From an uncultured Porphyromonadaceae bacterium (GTDB lineage: Bacteria; Bacteroidota; Bacteroidia; Bacteroidales; Muribaculaceae), in assembly GCA_947175605.1 (NCBI GenBank), contig CAMWNH010000003.1:1-64000 (forward strand): a DNA stretch of 64,000 bases, given 5' to 3'. Position numbers and translations under genes: made by a program. The notes below the pieces were generated by a model. The model did no database searches. It saw nothing but the letters and a program-made list of their open reading frames with translations, and was not told the DNA's origin. Positions 52,112-60,922 of the stretch are shown one piece after another; position 1 is the first letter of the stretch; the number at the start of each line of letters is the position of its first letter.

Positions 52112-55003
52112 TTATGCCTTCTTTGCGGCGGCAACCTTCTTGCGACGCGAATCAGTGAGATAAGCGACGGGAGCTGCCACGTAGATTGTAGCCAGCGTGC
52201 CGATGATTACACCGAAGAGCATCGCGAAGGTGAACGAGCGGATGGCATCGCCACCGAGGATGAAGATGCAAAGCAGCACGAGAATCGTCGAGCAGGATGT
52301 CATGATCGTACGACCGAGTGTCGTGTTGATCGATGTGTTGATGGTAGTGAAGAAATCCTGCTTGGGATACAGGGCCGCATTCTCACGCACGCGGTCGAAC
52401 ACAACCACCGTATCATTGATCTGATAACCGATCACCGTCAATATAGCGGCAATGAACGACTGGTCGACTTCCATAGCGAAGGGCAGCACGCCGTAGAAGA
52501 TCGAGTAGAAGCCCACGATGGTGAATGCCGTGAACGCAACGGCAGCAAGAGCGCCGATGGAGAAGGCCACATTGCGGAAACGGATGAGAATGTAGAGGAA
52601 CATCGCGATCAGTGCGATGAACACTGCGATGTAGGCGTCGGCACGCATATCGTCGGCAATCGACGGACCAACCTTCTGCGACGACACGATACCCTGCGAG
52701 GCGTCGGTGGTCGAGAACTGCTCCGTGGTCATGCCTTCGCGGAGATAGGGCTTAAGAACCTTGAAGAGCTTGGCGTTGATTTCCTTGTCGGTCTCGGCGC
52801 CGTCATACTCCGACGAAATCTTGTAGTTGGTGGAGATACGCACCTGATTGGAGCTCTCGATGGTGATGACCGAAACGGAAGCGCCTTCGAACTCAGGAGC
52901 GAGTGCGTTCTGCAGCTCGGTGGTGCTCACGGGCTTCTCGAACTTGACGATGTAGTTGCGACCGCCGGAGAAGTCGATGCCCTGGTTGAGACCGCGGACG
53001 AAGAGCGATACGATCACGATAGCAATCATCACGAATACCACGGTGAAGCTGGCCTTGCGCTGACCCAGGAAGTTGATGTTGCTGTTCACGAACATCTTGC
53101 GGCTCAGGCTCGTAGCGAAGGTGAGTTTGTTGAACACCCGGGTCTTGCTGATCCACATGAAGAACAGGCGGCTCAGGAACACTGCCGTGAAGAACGAGCA
53201 TACAAGACCGATGATGAGCGTGGTGGCGAAGCCCTTGATGGGACCGGTGCCGAAGAGTAGCAGGATCACGCCGGTGATGATCGAAGTGAGGTTCGAGTCG
53301 AAGATAGCCGAGAAGGCGTTCGAATAACCGTCGGCAAGTGCGTTGCGCACGTTCTTGCCGGCACGAAGCTCTTCCTTGGTGCGCTCGAATATGAGCACGT
53401 TGGCGTCGACGGCCATACCCAGCGAGAGCACGATACCGGCGATACCCGACATCGTCAGTACGGCCTGGAAGGACGAGAGGATGCCGATGGTGAAGAAGAG
53501 GTTGCAGACAAGGCAGATGTTGGCGATAAGGCCCGGGATGAAGCCGTAGAAGACACACATGAAGATCATCAGGAGCACGAGAGCCACAACGAACGACACG
53601 AAACCGTCGTGGATGGCCTGCTTACCCAGCGAGGGACCTACAACCATGTCGCTGATGATGTGTACCTTTGCGTCCATCTTACCGGACTTGAGCACGTTTG
53701 CAAGGTCGCGGGCCTCCTCGATGGTGAAGTCGCCCGTGATGGAGGACTGGCCTCCCTCGATGGCCTGATTGACGTTGGGTGCGGAATACACCTGATCGTC
53801 AAGCACGATAGCCACCTGCTTGTTGATGTTCTGACGCGTTACGCGGGCCCAGTCGCGGGCACCCTGCGGATTCATGCGCATCGACACTTCATTGCCGCGC
53901 AGAGGATCGTAGTTGGAGGATGCGTCGCTTACGGCCTTACCGTCCAGCGCGGGCTGACCGCCGTGAGCGCGGAGGGAGTAGAGAGCATAGCCCAGGTTCA
54001 CTTCCTTGCCGTTGGCATCAGTGCGGACGGTGGGCTTCACGCTCCAACGCAGCTTCAGGTCGGAAGGAAGGAGATTCTTGGCATAGTTGGTGGCCAGGAG
54101 CTCGTTAACGGCTGCCATGGCCTTGGCATCGGGAGCGTAGCCCACGGTTGCGCCGTAGCCGGGCTGCTGCATCACAGCCATGAGAGCCGAAGGATTATAG
54201 ATCGAATCGGCGGCGAGAGCGCTCACCAGAGAAGCGAGCTGGCTCTGCACTTCGGAAGCCTGATATGTTTCGTAGAATTCAAGGTTGGCGCTACGCTGCA
54301 GAAGGTCGCGGACACGTTCGTGATCCTTCACGCCGGGAAGCTCCAGCAGGATCTGGCCGTCCTTGCCCTGAAGCACCTGAATGTTGGGCGATACAACGCC
54401 GAACTGGTCGATACGGTTGCGGAGCACATTGGTGGCGGAGTTGTCCACACGGTCCTTCACCTGACCCTTCAGGGTGGCCTTTACTGCATCATCGCTGCTG
54501 CCGGAGGCAACCACGCCCTGGAAGAGGACGGAGAAGTCGGCCTGAGGCTTTGCTGCGCGATACTCGTTGACGAATGTCGAAACGAAATCCTCGCTCTTGT
54601 GAGACTCCACAGCCGCGTTGGCGCGCGCGAGAGCCGATTCGAACACGGAGTCCGTGGCGCCGCTCTTCATGCTGCGGATCATGTCAGGCATATCCACCTG
54701 AAGTATTACGTTCATACCGCCCTTGAGGTCGAGACCGAGGCCGAGGCCCCACTTGCGGACATCATTCAGAGTGTAGTAGCCTAAGTACACCTTCTCTTCG
54801 CCGAGAGAATCCATGTAATGCTTGTAGGCCTGATTGTAGACTGCGTCGTCGTTGTCACCGCTCTCGGCCAGGGCGTAGCTTGCAGCGTTATCCTCATACT
54901 TGTTCGAAATGAACGTGAACGAGAGATAGAACAAGCATACAACCACAAGGCACACAGCGATAACACCGGCTACGATGCTGCCTAAGTTTCCTTTGCTTTG
55001 CAT
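52112..55003 (-). CDS. Fused protein translocase subunit SecDF
   Basis: A 963-residue inner-membrane protein joining SecD and SecF, with about twelve spans. The SecD half has GLDLKGGMNVILQVDMP, a large periplasmic domain (about 100-480), and GMAVDANVLIFERTKEEL. The SecF half has GIDFSGGRNYIVKFEKP and YQINDTVVVFDRVREN. SecDF uses the proton gradient to pull proteins out on the periplasmic side of SecYEG, important here given the many exported proteins. The fusion is normal for Bacteroidota. The lysine- and alanine-rich C-terminus faces the cytosol. It is flanked by its own promoter-like element and terminator. Confidence 0.96.
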   Translation of the reverse strand: MQSKGNLGSIVAGVIAVCLVVVCLFYLSFTFISNKYEDNAASYALAESGDNDDAVYNQAYKHYMDSLGEEKVYLGYYTLNDVRKWGLGLGLDLKGGMNVILQVDMPDMIRSMKSGATDSVFESALARANAAVESHKSEDFVSTFVNEYRAAKPQADFSVLFQGVVASGSSDDAVKATLKGQVKDRVDNSATNVLRNRIDQFGVVSPNIQVLQGKDGQILLELPGVKDHERVRDLLQRSANLEFYETYQASEVQSQLASLVSALAADSIYNPSALMAVMQQPGYGATVGYAPDAKAMAAVNELLATNYAKNLLPSDLKLRWSVKPTVRTDANGKEVNLGYALYSLRAHGGQPALDGKAVSDASSNYDPLRGNEVSMRMNPQGARDWARVTRQNINKQVAIVLDDQVYSAPNVNQAIEGGQSSITGDFTIEEARDLANVLKSGKMDAKVHIISDMVVGPSLGKQAIHDGFVSFVVALVLLMIFMCVFYGFIPGLIANICLVCNLFFTIGILSSFQAVLTMSGIAGIVLSLGMAVDANVLIFERTKEELRAGKNVRNALADGYSNAFSAIFDSNLTSIITGVILLLFGTGPIKGFATTLIIGLVCSFFTAVFLSRLFFMWISKTRVFNKLTFATSLSRKMFVNSNINFLGQRKASFTVVFVMIAIVIVSLFVRGLNQGIDFSGGRNYIVKFEKPVSTTELQNALAPEFEGASVSVITIESSNQVRISTNYKISSEYDGAETDKEINAKLFKVLKPYLREGMTTEQFSTTDASQGIVSSQKVGPSIADDMRADAYIAVFIALIAMFLYILIRFRNVAFSIGALAAVAFTAFTIVGFYSIFYGVLPFAMEVDQSFIAAILTVIGYQINDTVVVFDRVRENAALYPKQDFFTTINTSINTTLGRTIMTSCSTILVLLCIFILGGDAIRSFTFAMLFGVIIGTLATIYVAAPVAYLTDSRRKKVAAAKKA

Positions 55004-55057
55004 GTAATAATTATGATTTTATTTGTTAGAAAATTCTATGGTTGATTTTTCGGCTCG

Positions 55058-55065
55058 CAAATATA
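55058..55065 (-). promoter_or_regulatory. Likely -7 element of secDF
   Basis: Minus strand TATATTTG matches TAnnTTTG and is about 55 bases before the ATG. No clear -33 element at normal spacing. Confidence 0.4.
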
Positions 55066-55112
55066 CGATTTTTTCCTGAAATAGCCGCTATCTCGCGCTA
55101 TTTTTTTAAAAA

Positions 55113-55150
55113 GTAATTGGAGCAGAGGCGCGGGGAGACGCGTCTGCTCC
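55113..55150 (-). terminator. Terminator after the AAA+ gene
   Basis: Minus strand GGAGCAGA (55150-55143) pairs with TCTGCTCC (55126-55119), with CGCG/CGCG inside. It is followed by AATTACTTTTT. Moderate strength, 14 bases past the stop. Confidence 0.65.
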
Positions 55151-55163
55151 ATTTCAGGCATCT

Positions 55164-57182
55164 TCAGCCTGCAAATCCGAGACGAGCCGGACGAAGGGTG
55201 CGGACGGCATGCAGAGGCACATCCTCGGGCAAAATGAGCCGGAGCTGACGGTCCGTAGGGGCGTCAAGGACAGACACGCGGGCTGCCATCGCAGGAAATA
55301 CTTCGGTCTCAAGCAAGTTCAGCACATGTCGGGCATTGCCGAAGGTTGCGTCCTTCTGGAGCAGGTCCAGCCGGAGCGTATCGGCAAGTTTCACCCGCGC
55401 TTCCGGCGAGAGCTCGAAAGCATTCTCGTCGCAGAAACGCGCGCCTATCTCCAGAAGCTCCTCCGCAGTGTAGTCCGCGAACCTGTAGCGATTGCTCTGC
55501 GGGAAACGCGAGGCAAGGCCGGGATTCATCTCGAACATCTTGAGGATACGGTCCTCATAGCCGCCGAGAATCAGCATCCAGTCGCGACGGCTACTGTCCG
55601 CAAGAGCGGTGAGCAGTGTCTCGATGGCCTCGCGACCGGGGTCCTTGGGGTCGGCCTCCTTATATAGATTGTATGCCTCGTCTATGAACAGCACTCCGCC
55701 GTCAGCCTCCTCCAGGGCCTCATGCATGGCCTTGGTCTCGTCGCCATAGAATTTACCTACAATCTGCGAACGCTCGCGCACCACGACATGGCCCTTCGAG
55801 AGCATCCCGGCCTCCTTCATCAGGCGCCCCATGAGTTTCGCCACGGAAGTCTTGCCCGTGCCGGGCGCTCCGAGAAAGAGCGCATGCAGCGGTGGAAGTT
55901 TCGACGAGATGCCTCGGTCGGCGCGCAGCTTGTGGAAGCGCACGAGCTTCACATAGGAGTCGACCTTCGTCTTCACATCGCTTAGCCCGACCATCTTCGA
56001 GAGCTCGTCGATAGTCGAAGCGTCGGAATCGGGCCGGGAGCCAGCCTGTTCATCCTCCGCGTAAAGTGCATCTATGCGCCTTTTGTCGAGCCAATCCATG
56101 CCCTTCCGAGGGGTGTAACGCTCAATGACCGCAAGGTGCTTCCCGCGGAAGCAGCCGCGCTCGGGAAGCAGGTCGGACGTCAGGATCGTCCCCACGAAAC
56201 CGGCAATCGGCTCGTCGAATACCCGCAGCTCAACATACACCGGACCCGGCACGGACCGGCGCACATCCTCCCTGGCTGCGAACGACACGGCGCAAGGCAT
56301 GGATCCACCGCCTCTCGTGACCACAAGGGTACGCTCCTGATGGCGCTGGCCGTTCGCAAAATGATAGGTAATGGTCGCTTCGGGATCCATCCCGAACTCC
56401 TCCCTGTCCCAGCCATTGAGCCGCAACTGAAACACAGCATAGAGATCGCACGGATCGGGTCTGTCACGCTCCACCGGCTCCTCATCGCTGCCGCCCTCAT
56501 CGCCATCGCAATCTTCATCCTCTTCCGATTCAATCTGGCTCTGAATGAACTCCTCGAGGAGCTTGTCCGGATCAAAGTCATCGTCATCGTCGCAGCTCAT
56601 GCTCTCCGACGTGAAAACGGGCAGAGGCTTGCTGCGCAGCAAATCCTCCGGATTATCAGTAAGTTCGCCGAATCCCGCCGCATAGGGCTCGAAAACGTCC
56701 GCCAGGTCATCCGGGAAGTCCAGCACTTCGAAACGATACTGCGGATCGCGCTCTTCCAATTCGTCATCATGCGAGCTGTCGAGGCTTATGGAGACGACGT
56801 AGGAGCCCTGCTCTAAAGTCTCGCCGAGGGTTACGATGCTATGCAAACGATAGTTCACCGCAGCATGGGGCAATGCCAGTGCGAGAGTGCTTTCGCCCAC
56901 TATCCTGTCGGGAGCTCCGGAGACTCCGAGGAGCCGGACATAGAGATGCAGCTTCAGACGCGAAGCGGCCGGCCGACGGGCTGCCCGATATTCACGCACG
57001 TCGTCCCCGCTTAGCGTGAGACAGACTTTCACGGCATTGAAATTCTCCGAGGCGCGGTAAAGGTTGTTGAGGCTTTCGGTCTGATCGCCGTCGAACATCA
57101 TTTCCGGGTTGCAGATGCGGATGGGCTTGGCCCGCAGCTCCGTCACAGTCAATACATGTGTGGATGTGTAGAAATGTGCCAT
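55164..57182 (-). CDS. AAA+ ATPase of the CbbX/SpoVK type with unrecognised N-terminal half
   Basis: A 672-residue cytosolic protein. I start it at the ATG at 57182. Residues about 1-165 and 235-350 look like two beta-sandwich modules with a similar strand pattern (LKLHLYVRLLG and GPVYVELRVFDEPIAGFVG); between them is a very acidic linker (CDDDDDFD, EEDEDCDGDEGGSDEEP). The C-terminal AAA+ module has Walker A FLGAPGTGKTSVAK (near 435), Walker B GGVLFIDEAYNLY, a pore-type region and the sensor LILGGYEDRI. CbbX/SpoVK ATPases remodel bound partner proteins, which the N-terminal half may recognise. It is a lone gene, preceded by a hairpin-rich non-coding block. Role unknown. Confidence 0.75.
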   Translation of the reverse strand: MAHFYTSTHVLTVTELRAKPIRICNPEMMFDGDQTESLNNLYRASENFNAVKVCLTLSGDDVREYRAARRPAASRLKLHLYVRLLGVSGAPDRIVGESTLALALPHAAVNYRLHSIVTLGETLEQGSYVVSISLDSSHDDELEERDPQYRFEVLDFPDDLADVFEPYAAGFGELTDNPEDLLRSKPLPVFTSESMSCDDDDDFDPDKLLEEFIQSQIESEEDEDCDGDEGGSDEEPVERDRPDPCDLYAVFQLRLNGWDREEFGMDPEATITYHFANGQRHQERTLVVTRGGGSMPCAVSFAAREDVRRSVPGPVYVELRVFDEPIAGFVGTILTSDLLPERGCFRGKHLAVIERYTPRKGMDWLDKRRIDALYAEDEQAGSRPDSDASTIDELSKMVGLSDVKTKVDSYVKLVRFHKLRADRGISSKLPPLHALFLGAPGTGKTSVAKLMGRLMKEAGMLSKGHVVVRERSQIVGKFYGDETKAMHEALEEADGGVLFIDEAYNLYKEADPKDPGREAIETLLTALADSSRRDWMLILGGYEDRILKMFEMNPGLASRFPQSNRYRFADYTAEELLEIGARFCDENAFELSPEARVKLADTLRLDLLQKDATFGNARHVLNLLETEVFPAMAARVSVLDAPTDRQLRLILPEDVPLHAVRTLRPARLGFAG

Positions 57183-57689
57183 GTTTAGATCTGTTTTTAG
57201 TGGTTTAAAGGTCAATAAAATAGTTGAAGTATAGCGGTTTGATGTGTCATGTCAAGTAATAGATCAGATTGGCGTAAGGAAAAGAGAAGCATTGCGCCGC
57301 GCCTCGGAGCAGGCGGCGCTTGGCTCCCATAGGAGCCAGAATCCACAATGTCAAAGATCGCCTTTTCAGAGCCCGCATGTGTCTTGGCATGCAGCCGCCG
57401 AAGTCAATGTCCGAAGCTCTCCGAAAAGAGCCGCAGACAGACAGCCATACCCTGCGGGCTACGAAAGCCCGTGCATGGTTCGCGTGCTTATAAAGCTGAA
57501 AAGGAAAAAAATCAGGACAATTCCATCAGTCCTCCCTTACCTGCTCGTGCTATACTGCTGTAATTCTTCTTTGCCAAAATGTAAGAGAGTTTAAATATTG
57601 AAAAATTGAGGAATTGTAACGGGTGTGTTTAAGTATTACATCACCCCGGTTGCCTTTGCAAAGAGGGCCTTCTCGGGATGATGTCACAA
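57183..57689. other. Non-coding block with clustered hairpins, candidate structured RNA
   Basis: No convincing gene lies here; the track ORF 57244-57594 is basic, without motif or codon logic. Four hairpins follow one another: GCGCC/GGCGC with GCCT/AGGC inside (57294-57319), TGGCTCC-CATA-GGAGCCA (57321-57338), GCTCT/AGAGC (57416-57431), and CGGGCT/AGCCCG inside CCAT/ATGG (57446-57478). The flanks are A+T-rich. This could be a small RNA or a long AAA+ gene leader. I see no perfect promoter for either strand and do not recognise SRP RNA, 6S RNA, tmRNA or RNase P. Confidence 0.35.
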
Positions 57690-57720
57690 AATTAGCCGGA
57701 ATTTTTCATCCCGGCTAATT
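57690..57720 (-). terminator. Terminator at the end of the phoH-purC-menG run
   Basis: Minus strand AATTAGCCGG (57720-57711) pairs perfectly with CCGGCTAATT (57699-57690), followed by TTGTG after the stem's own UU. It is 32 bases past the last stop codon. A second inverted repeat, ACATCACCCCG (57638-57648) with CGGGATGATGT (57674-57684), lies right behind it. Confidence 0.75.
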
Positions 57721-57752
57721 AAATTAGTTAATCTGTGTTAATGGCGTCGATT

Positions 57753-58253
57753 TTATCGTTCGACGCCTGTCGGAGCCATCTTCACATACAGCGTATCCAC
57801 CGAGATGCGCACATCGTAGGGCGTTGCCTGCTCCGTGCGCGTGGGCACGGTAGAGTGCGTGTAGTAGAAGCTCTGCTGCTTGTCCCAGGAAGGAAGGCTG
57901 AGATTGCGCGTTTCGCCGGCCGGTATCTCACAGTCCACAGCGGCACTGCGCTTGTGCAGCTGTCGTCCGGAGGCATCGAGATACTCGATCGTCAGGGCAA
58001 GCCTCACGGCCTCGCTCTCGGCATGATTGGTGACGAAGAAAGTCTCGCGACGCGAACGGAGGGGCTTGTCGTAGCCCGTAACGCGAAGAGTCTCAACGCC
58101 CGGTGACACGAGGACATAAGGCACGGGGGTGGCAGCCGACTCCACAGCCCCGGACTGTGCGGGGCGAAGATTGGCTCGCGTGGTGCGCTGGGCCGAAAGA
58201 ATCGGACCGACAAGCGCCACGGCAAATGCAAGGAAGAGAGAAATACGTTTCAT
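57753..58253 (-). CDS. Small secreted protein, unknown function
   Basis: A 166-residue protein with a signal peptide (MKRISLFLAFAVALVGPILSA). The mature part is a predicted beta-sandwich (VSPGVETLRVTGYDKPL, LALTIEYLDASGRQLHKRS, YDVRISVDTLYVKM) with no cysteine motif beyond one residue and no family I recognise; the pattern recalls small fibronectin-like folds. Last gene of a long run and 21 bases after the gene upstream. Probably periplasmic. Confidence 0.7.
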   Translation of the reverse strand: MKRISLFLAFAVALVGPILSAQRTTRANLRPAQSGAVESAATPVPYVLVSPGVETLRVTGYDKPLRSRRETFFVTNHAESEAVRLALTIEYLDASGRQLHKRSAAVDCEIPAGETRNLSLPSWDKQQSFYYTHSTVPTRTEQATPYDVRISVDTLYVKMAPTGVER

Positions 58254-58274
58254 TATCGTAATGTGTAATGTGGT

Positions 58275-58814
58275 TTATAGCTCTACCGGCTCGACGGCCG
58301 AACGCCCGTCATGGCTTATGCGAACGGCGCCTTCGAGGTCGGAGGGCCTTGGATTTTCACGTTCCAGAGTCACGCGGAAGAAGTAGGGAAGCCAGCGATG
58401 AAGACTCACACGGCGGTGGCGCGAATAGGGCTTGAACAAGAGGCGATGGCCGGTATCGTCCAACTCGAGCGTGGCAGTATATGCTCCTTTCAAGGACTTC
58501 TTCTTGGCTCCGGGCGCGGCGTCCATCACGCATTCATAGACGCCAGGGCGAGCGGCAGCCATAACGCGTCCGCACACGGTGCCAGGGGGAATGCGCCAGT
58601 CGGGCGACTCGATCATGCGAAGTTCGAAAACGCCTCGCTGCCCGGGACAGGCCTGCAATTCAAATACCGCGCCGCCACCCGTAGGCGACATCTGCCAAAG
58701 GCCTTCCACCGGATCTGACGCCGCGGCGTCGCCGGCATAGCTCCGCGGAACCGTGAAGAAGGCACACGCCCACACCAGGACACGGAGAGCGATGGCGCGG
58801 GCGTGGCGGATCAT
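58275..58814 (-). CDS. Secreted lipocalin-like small protein (weakly DUF2147-like)
   Basis: A 179-residue exported protein with a signal peptide ending near RSYAG. The body (PVEGLWQMSPTGGGAVFELQ, YTATLELDDTGHRLLFKPYS) follows the glycine-tryptophan start and strand order of small lipocalin-like DUF2147 proteins, but the match is by eye only. Its ATG overlaps the stop of the DUF3078 gene by four bases (ATGA), so the pair is coupled and may act together in the envelope. Confidence 0.65.
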   Translation of the reverse strand: MIRHARAIALRVLVWACAFFTVPRSYAGDAAASDPVEGLWQMSPTGGGAVFELQACPGQRGVFELRMIESPDWRIPPGTVCGRVMAAARPGVYECVMDAAPGAKKKSLKGAYTATLELDDTGHRLLFKPYSRHRRVSLHRWLPYFFRVTLERENPRPSDLEGAVRISHDGRSAVEPVEL

Positions 58815-60139
58815 ATTGTCGAGAATTTATAGGTGAAGCCTATGGAGAGGATTTCCTTGAGCTGCAGCTTGCTCCACTTCGTATCGGGCTGCTTGGGCGT
58901 CTGCGAATCGTAGCGCGCATGGCAGAAGATCTGCGTGGTCAGGAAGCGGTTGATTTCGAACACCATCGTGTTCTCCCAGTCGGCCTGAATCAGGTCGTAG
59001 TCGGTGAAGAGCCACACGCGGGAGTTGAGCGAGATGTTGGATGCTATCTTCCAGAAAATCTTCACCTCCGCGCTCGAACCGAACTTGCTGACCGTGCGAG
59101 CGCCCTCGCGGATGCCATAGGCCGTCTCGTCCATTTCTTTGTTGATGCATGTGCGCAGGCTGTAGGAGATGGGAGCGATCGACGCGTCGAACGTGAAGTT
59201 CTTTTTAGGCGAGGCATAGTTGTAGGTCATACCGACACCGGCCGTAAGTTCGCCGGGCGAGAGGAAGGACGAGCGCATCGTGCGCGAATTGACGTTGAAG
59301 GAGTTCAGCAGCTGCGTCTTGAACTGGGCCGTGAACGAATAGTACCACCGGCGTGCAGCCTTCACACCGAAGGTCGTGTTCACCTGGAAGAGATCGTCGG
59401 AAATGTTGTAGGTGTGTATGGAATCATCGGGCGCCGAATTCATGCCGAGCTTGTATTGCGCCGTGGTCTCGAACAGCAGATTGGGATGGAACTCCTGGTT
59501 GAGCTTGACATTGTAGTAGATATTGCCCAGCACGTTCAGGTTGTTGTTGCCGCCCTGATACCAGTTGGGGGAGACGTATGCCTGCGAAAACTGCAGACCG
59601 ACGTTGAACTTGTGGAGCCAATGCTGCTTGCGTGCCGGCCCGGGCTCGACCGTGGCCACGACTTCATCCACCGTGGGCATCTCGCGCATCTCGATCGTGA
59701 AATTCGAGGGGTCCACCACGGGCGTGAACTTGGCCGGCGCCTGCGGCAGCAGGGCCTGGTTGTAGGGCACGAGTTCGGGATGCGAGAAAAAGAATTGGCG
59801 GCGCATCTCGCGCATGGTGCGCGCAAGACGATTCTCCTGCGCCATAAATCCTTCGTCCACAGCCTCGAAGACAGGCTCCTGATCGGCAAAGGAGAAATGG
59901 TCGTAGACGGCAGGCAGGAAGAACCATTCAGGGAAAAGAGCGTCCGCGCCTGAAAGGTCGTAGGAGGGAAGGATAGGATCCGTAATCATTCCCACGCTCT
60001 CGCGAATGGGCATCACAAGCTCCACAAGCGTGCTGTCCGGAGCCGGAAGAATCACGTCCTGCGCCGCAGCGTTGTCCGGTGCGAGAGCCATTGTCATTAC
60101 ACAAACAGGCACAAGCAAGGGACGGAATATCGTCTTCAT
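58811..60139 (-). CDS. DUF3078-type outer-membrane beta-barrel protein
   Basis: A 442-residue protein with a signal peptide (to about 26). The second half (about 165-440) resembles DUF3078: FNVGLQFSQAYVSPNWYQGG, NNNLNVLGNIYYNVKLN, then alternating strands ending in IGFTYKFSTI, consistent with an outer-membrane barrel. The first half is a proline-rich periplasmic region. Function of the family is unknown. It follows menG by 33 bases and overlaps the small lipocalin-like gene. Confidence 0.8.
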   Translation of the reverse strand: MKTIFRPLLVPVCVMTMALAPDNAAAQDVILPAPDSTLVELVMPIRESVGMITDPILPSYDLSGADALFPEWFFLPAVYDHFSFADQEPVFEAVDEGFMAQENRLARTMREMRRQFFFSHPELVPYNQALLPQAPAKFTPVVDPSNFTIEMREMPTVDEVVATVEPGPARKQHWLHKFNVGLQFSQAYVSPNWYQGGNNNLNVLGNIYYNVKLNQEFHPNLLFETTAQYKLGMNSAPDDSIHTYNISDDLFQVNTTFGVKAARRWYYSFTAQFKTQLLNSFNVNSRTMRSSFLSPGELTAGVGMTYNYASPKKNFTFDASIAPISYSLRTCINKEMDETAYGIREGARTVSKFGSSAEVKIFWKIASNISLNSRVWLFTDYDLIQADWENTMVFEINRFLTTQIFCHARYDSQTPKQPDTKWSKLQLKEILSIGFTYKFSTI

Positions 60140-60172
60140 AAGTCTGTACTTGGTTTTATGCGGTTGAATGTA

Positions 60173-60922
60173 TCAGTTCTTTTCAGGCTTGAAAGCCGTG
60201 TAGAGCGTGCATGCTCCGAAAGTCATGGGTCGGAAGCTGCAGCGTTCGAAGCCGGCTTCGCTCATGATGCGGGTCATGCGTTCGCCCTGTGCCACCGCCG
60301 CGATACTCTCGGGCAGATAGGTGTAGGCCCGCGCATCCTTGCTGACGATACGTCCGGCCAAGGGTATGAGGGTGCGGGTGTAGAGACGGTAGAGGGCCGC
60401 GGGCACAGGCTGTGTGGGCGTGGAGAGTTCGAGCACGGCGAGCACGCCGCCGGGACGCAACACACGCAGCATCTCGCGATAGCCGCCTGGGATGTCGGCA
60501 AAATTGCGGATACCGTACGCAATGGTGACGGCATCAGCCGAATCGGACTCGACAGGAAGGGCCAGACCATCGCCGCGGCGGAAGCGGATACGCTCCTCGA
60601 GTCCGGCCTCTGCCACCTTTCGGCGTCCGACAGCCAGCATACCCTCTGAGAGATCGACACCCAGGACCGACGCCTCGGGCAGCGCGCGGGCCAGCGAAAT
60701 AGCCAAATCGCCCGTGCCCGTGGCAATGTCCACGATCGCGCACGGAGGCGGCACAAGGCGTGTGAGCGTACGCACGGCCTTGCGTCGCCAGAGTTTGTCG
60801 ATGCCCATGGTCATGGCGCGGTTCATGAAGTCGTAGGACGGGGCGATGCTGTCGAACATCTCCTCTACCTGACTTCCCTTATCGCGCTCATCGCCGTAGG
60901 GTGTGATTTTTTCTACATCCAT
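60173..60922 (-). CDS. menG: Demethylmenaquinone methyltransferase
   Basis: A 249-residue SAM enzyme (UbiE/MenG family) making menaquinone, the quinone of Bacteroidota respiration. Marks are VEEMFDSIAPSYDFMNRAMT, the SAM site DIATGTGDLAISLAR, VDLSEGMLAVG, and YGIRNFADIPGGYREMLRVL with RPGGVLAVLEL. The track start at 60925 is a TTG; the ATG at 60922 shares one base with the purC stop (TGATG), so I use it. It is coupled to purC. Confidence 0.93.
   Translation of the reverse strand: MDVEKITPYGDERDKGSQVEEMFDSIAPSYDFMNRAMTMGIDKLWRRKAVRTLTRLVPPPCAIVDIATGTGDLAISLARALPEASVLGVDLSEGMLAVGRRKVAEAGLEERIRFRRGDGLALPVESDSADAVTIAYGIRNFADIPGGYREMLRVLRPGGVLAVLELSTPTQPVPAALYRLYTRTLIPLAGRIVSKDARAYTYLPESIAAVAQGERMTRIMSEAGFERCSFRPMTFGACTLYTAFKPEKN

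Noticed and set aside
53609-54784. Plus-strand ORF of 391 codons
   Set aside because: Antisense shadow of the SecD half of secDF.
57244-57594. ORF of 116 codons in the non-coding block
   Set aside because: Crosses all four hairpins, is rich in R, S and P with no hydrophobic core, and has no promoter or known motif.
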